The position numbers and the translations under genes are program-made. From Carposina sasakii (taxonomy: Eukaryota > Arthropoda > Insecta > Lepidoptera > Carposinidae): DNA of 64,000 nucleotides. Under the pieces are notes generated by a model. The model did no database searches. It was not told where the DNA came from and saw only the letters and a program-made list of their open reading frames with translations. Positions 62,404 to 64,000 of the stretch are shown piece by piece (the first letter of the stretch is position 1; each line of letters begins with the position of its first letter). The stretch spans positions 4,960,001 through 5,024,000 of the forward strand of contig CP053157.1 in assembly GCA_014607495.2 (NCBI GenBank), given 5' to 3'.

Positions 62404-63449
62404 ATTATCTCACCTAGGTACAAATAATAAATCTGCTTTGGAAATATAAGTATAACATAAGTGACAGACAAACCCTACGCATAGGTACTTACCTTACTTT
62501 GGAAAATAAATTTTTCGTATTTTGGTTTATAAACTGCATATTTTATTTACATTCCTAGTTATATTACCTATCCTCTAGGTACTTTACCTATCTACCTAAG
62601 TAAATAAGTTACCTACTTATCGCTTTATCCAGTTTATTTCTAATAGTTTTAATATGAACTAGTCGGTGTGCTTTATTTCCATTTTTCTGGTGTCCACTGT
62701 TGATCCTGGATTACAGGAGTTGCACTGGCAAAATACTGTTTACCTATATATTTTTCGCAGATACTATATAAATTAGGTAAACTAGTCCTAGTATTTAGAT
62801 TACATTCCCAAATGTTATAGGTGTGAGAAGGGTGCTCCAGGCTACTTTCATTTAAAATCTTCGCCGGGAAGGCCTGGAGCACCCTTCCCACATTGAGGTG
62901 ACCCCGACGTGATTTAAACATGCAACCTTCTGATTAGGAACCCAGCCGCTACATATAATGTACAATTTAAGAAAAATCTGTGTTGTATTTATATTACTCG
63001 TAGACCTATATCTTCAGTACACCAAAGTAGGTAATCATTCATTAGCGATGATTTCCTGAAACTCTAAGTATCACTTAATTAAAGTATATAGTATTCTGTG
63101 CACTTAATAAACGTGAATAGTGCTAGTAGCTATTTAGTTTAGAGTATCAACTGTAAAAGCGCCCAATATCAGTCCGCATACTAAAAATGGCTTAAAAATT
63201 CTTCAAATACTGACTCATTCTATTAACTATGTTATCGCCATAAATAACAAACAATACTGGACCTCACCTACTTACATACATGAACGAAATCCAAGTTCTT
63301 ATTAATCACCACTTTATCTTATCTCCTAGTAGATAAACCGCTTCTGATAAGCACTTTGCAACGAAAGGGTACACCTATTCTACGTAGTGTGATAACTAAT
63401 TTGTTTTATTTCAACGTGTTTGTTGCGTTCCATTGGGATTAAAACAAAA
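62404..63449. other. Spacer with a possible decayed tRNA-derived SINE
   Basis: Apart from the hairpin and the box-B-like sequence at 62,900-62,940 (minus strand), I see no feature. The last 100 bp should hold the promoter and leader of the gene starting at 63,450. Confidence 0.4.
62823..62891. repeat. Hairpin with 20-bp arms
   Basis: 62,823-62,842 pairs with 62,872-62,891 at 19 of 20 positions around a 29-nt loop. It sits in a minus-strand open frame (62,673-62,921) that I do not recognise. Adjacent sequence (62,885-62,960, minus) has a degraded tRNA box-B look, so the setting may be a SINE. Confidence 0.5.
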
Positions 63450-63495
63450 ATGGCACAAAGAAAGTCCTTCCTTTTCTATTTTGCTGTTATCTTAG
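63450..63495 (+). CDS. First coding exon of a secreted protein, truncated by the window
   Basis: ATG at 63,450 in an A-rich context (aaaacaaaaatgg) opens 15 codons plus one base, MAQRKSFLFYFAVIL, followed by a consensus donor, ttag|gtgagt. The basic start, hydrophobic core and phase-1 exit are typical of a signal-peptide exon. The rest of the gene lies beyond 64,000 or in exons I cannot identify, so the product is unknown. Confidence 0.55.
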
Positions 63496-64000
63496 GTGAG
63501 TACCAAGCAAGTGTAATTAAAGGAGTGCCGGATTAGCTCCGAGGCTTAGGTCGATAGGATCATTGTATTTACTTACTCACCTATGTAAATGGGCGTATCT
63601 ACTCGTATAGGCTTATAGGCTCTATCTCTGCTCTCCTACTTCTCCAATGTCGCTGTTGTCGCTAAAAGTTTCAATTTTCAATACAATGTAACTTTTAAAA
63701 AGCGATGGCGCACCGACACGACATAAGCACAACGATATTTTCTAAGTAATAGTTTAGATAGGTAAGCACAAAGATGTAAACCTGAAGAAGGTAGAAATAA
63801 ATTAGCCCTAAGTTTTTACAATGAAAACTTTACACAGTATATAACTTTTACTGTAATTATAAGAATAGGTTCAAATTCTTGGTAGAAAACTACCAAGTAG
63901 TTACGGTAAAATGTAAACACATTAGGTCGATTCCGGCAGTAAAACTTAAACCTAATCTTAGACAGGTCTATCTCTCTCCGTTTAAAATAAATGGCTGAGT
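63496..64000 (+). other. Presumed first intron of the 63,450 gene
   Basis: No second exon is recognisable before the window ends. Confidence 0.4.

Overview
The window looks like nuclear DNA of a lepidopteran insect (moth or butterfly). The evidence is the AT-rich background, short exons in long repeat-filled introns, GT-AG splicing throughout, and many decayed RTE-type and Jockey-type LINE fragments, a tRNA-like SINE, MITEs and hAT-like elements of the kinds that litter lepidopteran genomes. Species was not determined. Gene models are exon-by-exon joins I made by eye from splice sites, reading phase and homology; no transcript data were available.

Layout. (1) 1-15,984 is mostly repeats. Scattered GC-richer exons (2767-2785, 9674-9744 and possibly one ending at 12934) could be upstream exons of the next gene. 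(2) 15,985-20,561 (+) encodes a secreted, low-complexity protein with a compact N-terminal cysteine-containing domain, tentatively Folded-gastrulation-like. One intron carries a 5'-truncated RTE-type LINE with an 11-bp target-site duplication. (3) 23,718-24,918 (-) is GID4, substrate receptor of the CTLH E3 ligase. (4) 26,848-32,154 (+) is protein kinase N (Pkn), complete in two coding exons. (5) 36,620-37,361 (-) is insomniac/KCTD5, a Cullin-3 adaptor, head-to-head with (6) 37,745-54,071 (+), Sap130 of the Sin3-HDAC complex. Sap130 has 14 coding exons, including a cassette exon born by partial duplication of its neighbour; its introns hold several DNA transposons. (7) 55,337-59,780 (+) is the mitochondrial ribosomal protein gene mRpS23. 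Its first intron holds, on the same strand, a complete three-exon gene (55,590-56,454) resembling SYCP3, the axial-element protein of the synaptonemal complex. (8) 61,577-62,403 (+) is a second copy of that gene with the same intron phases and exon lengths. (9) At 63,450 a signal-peptide first exon opens a further gene that runs off the window.

The genes do not form an operon-like pathway. Two of them (GID4, insomniac) are substrate adaptors of ubiquitin ligases and one (Sap130) is a corepressor subunit; I infer nothing from that proximity. The most interesting biology is the SYCP3-like pair, because flies lack a recognisable SYCP3 and lepidopteran females have achiasmatic meiosis with a modified synaptonemal complex.
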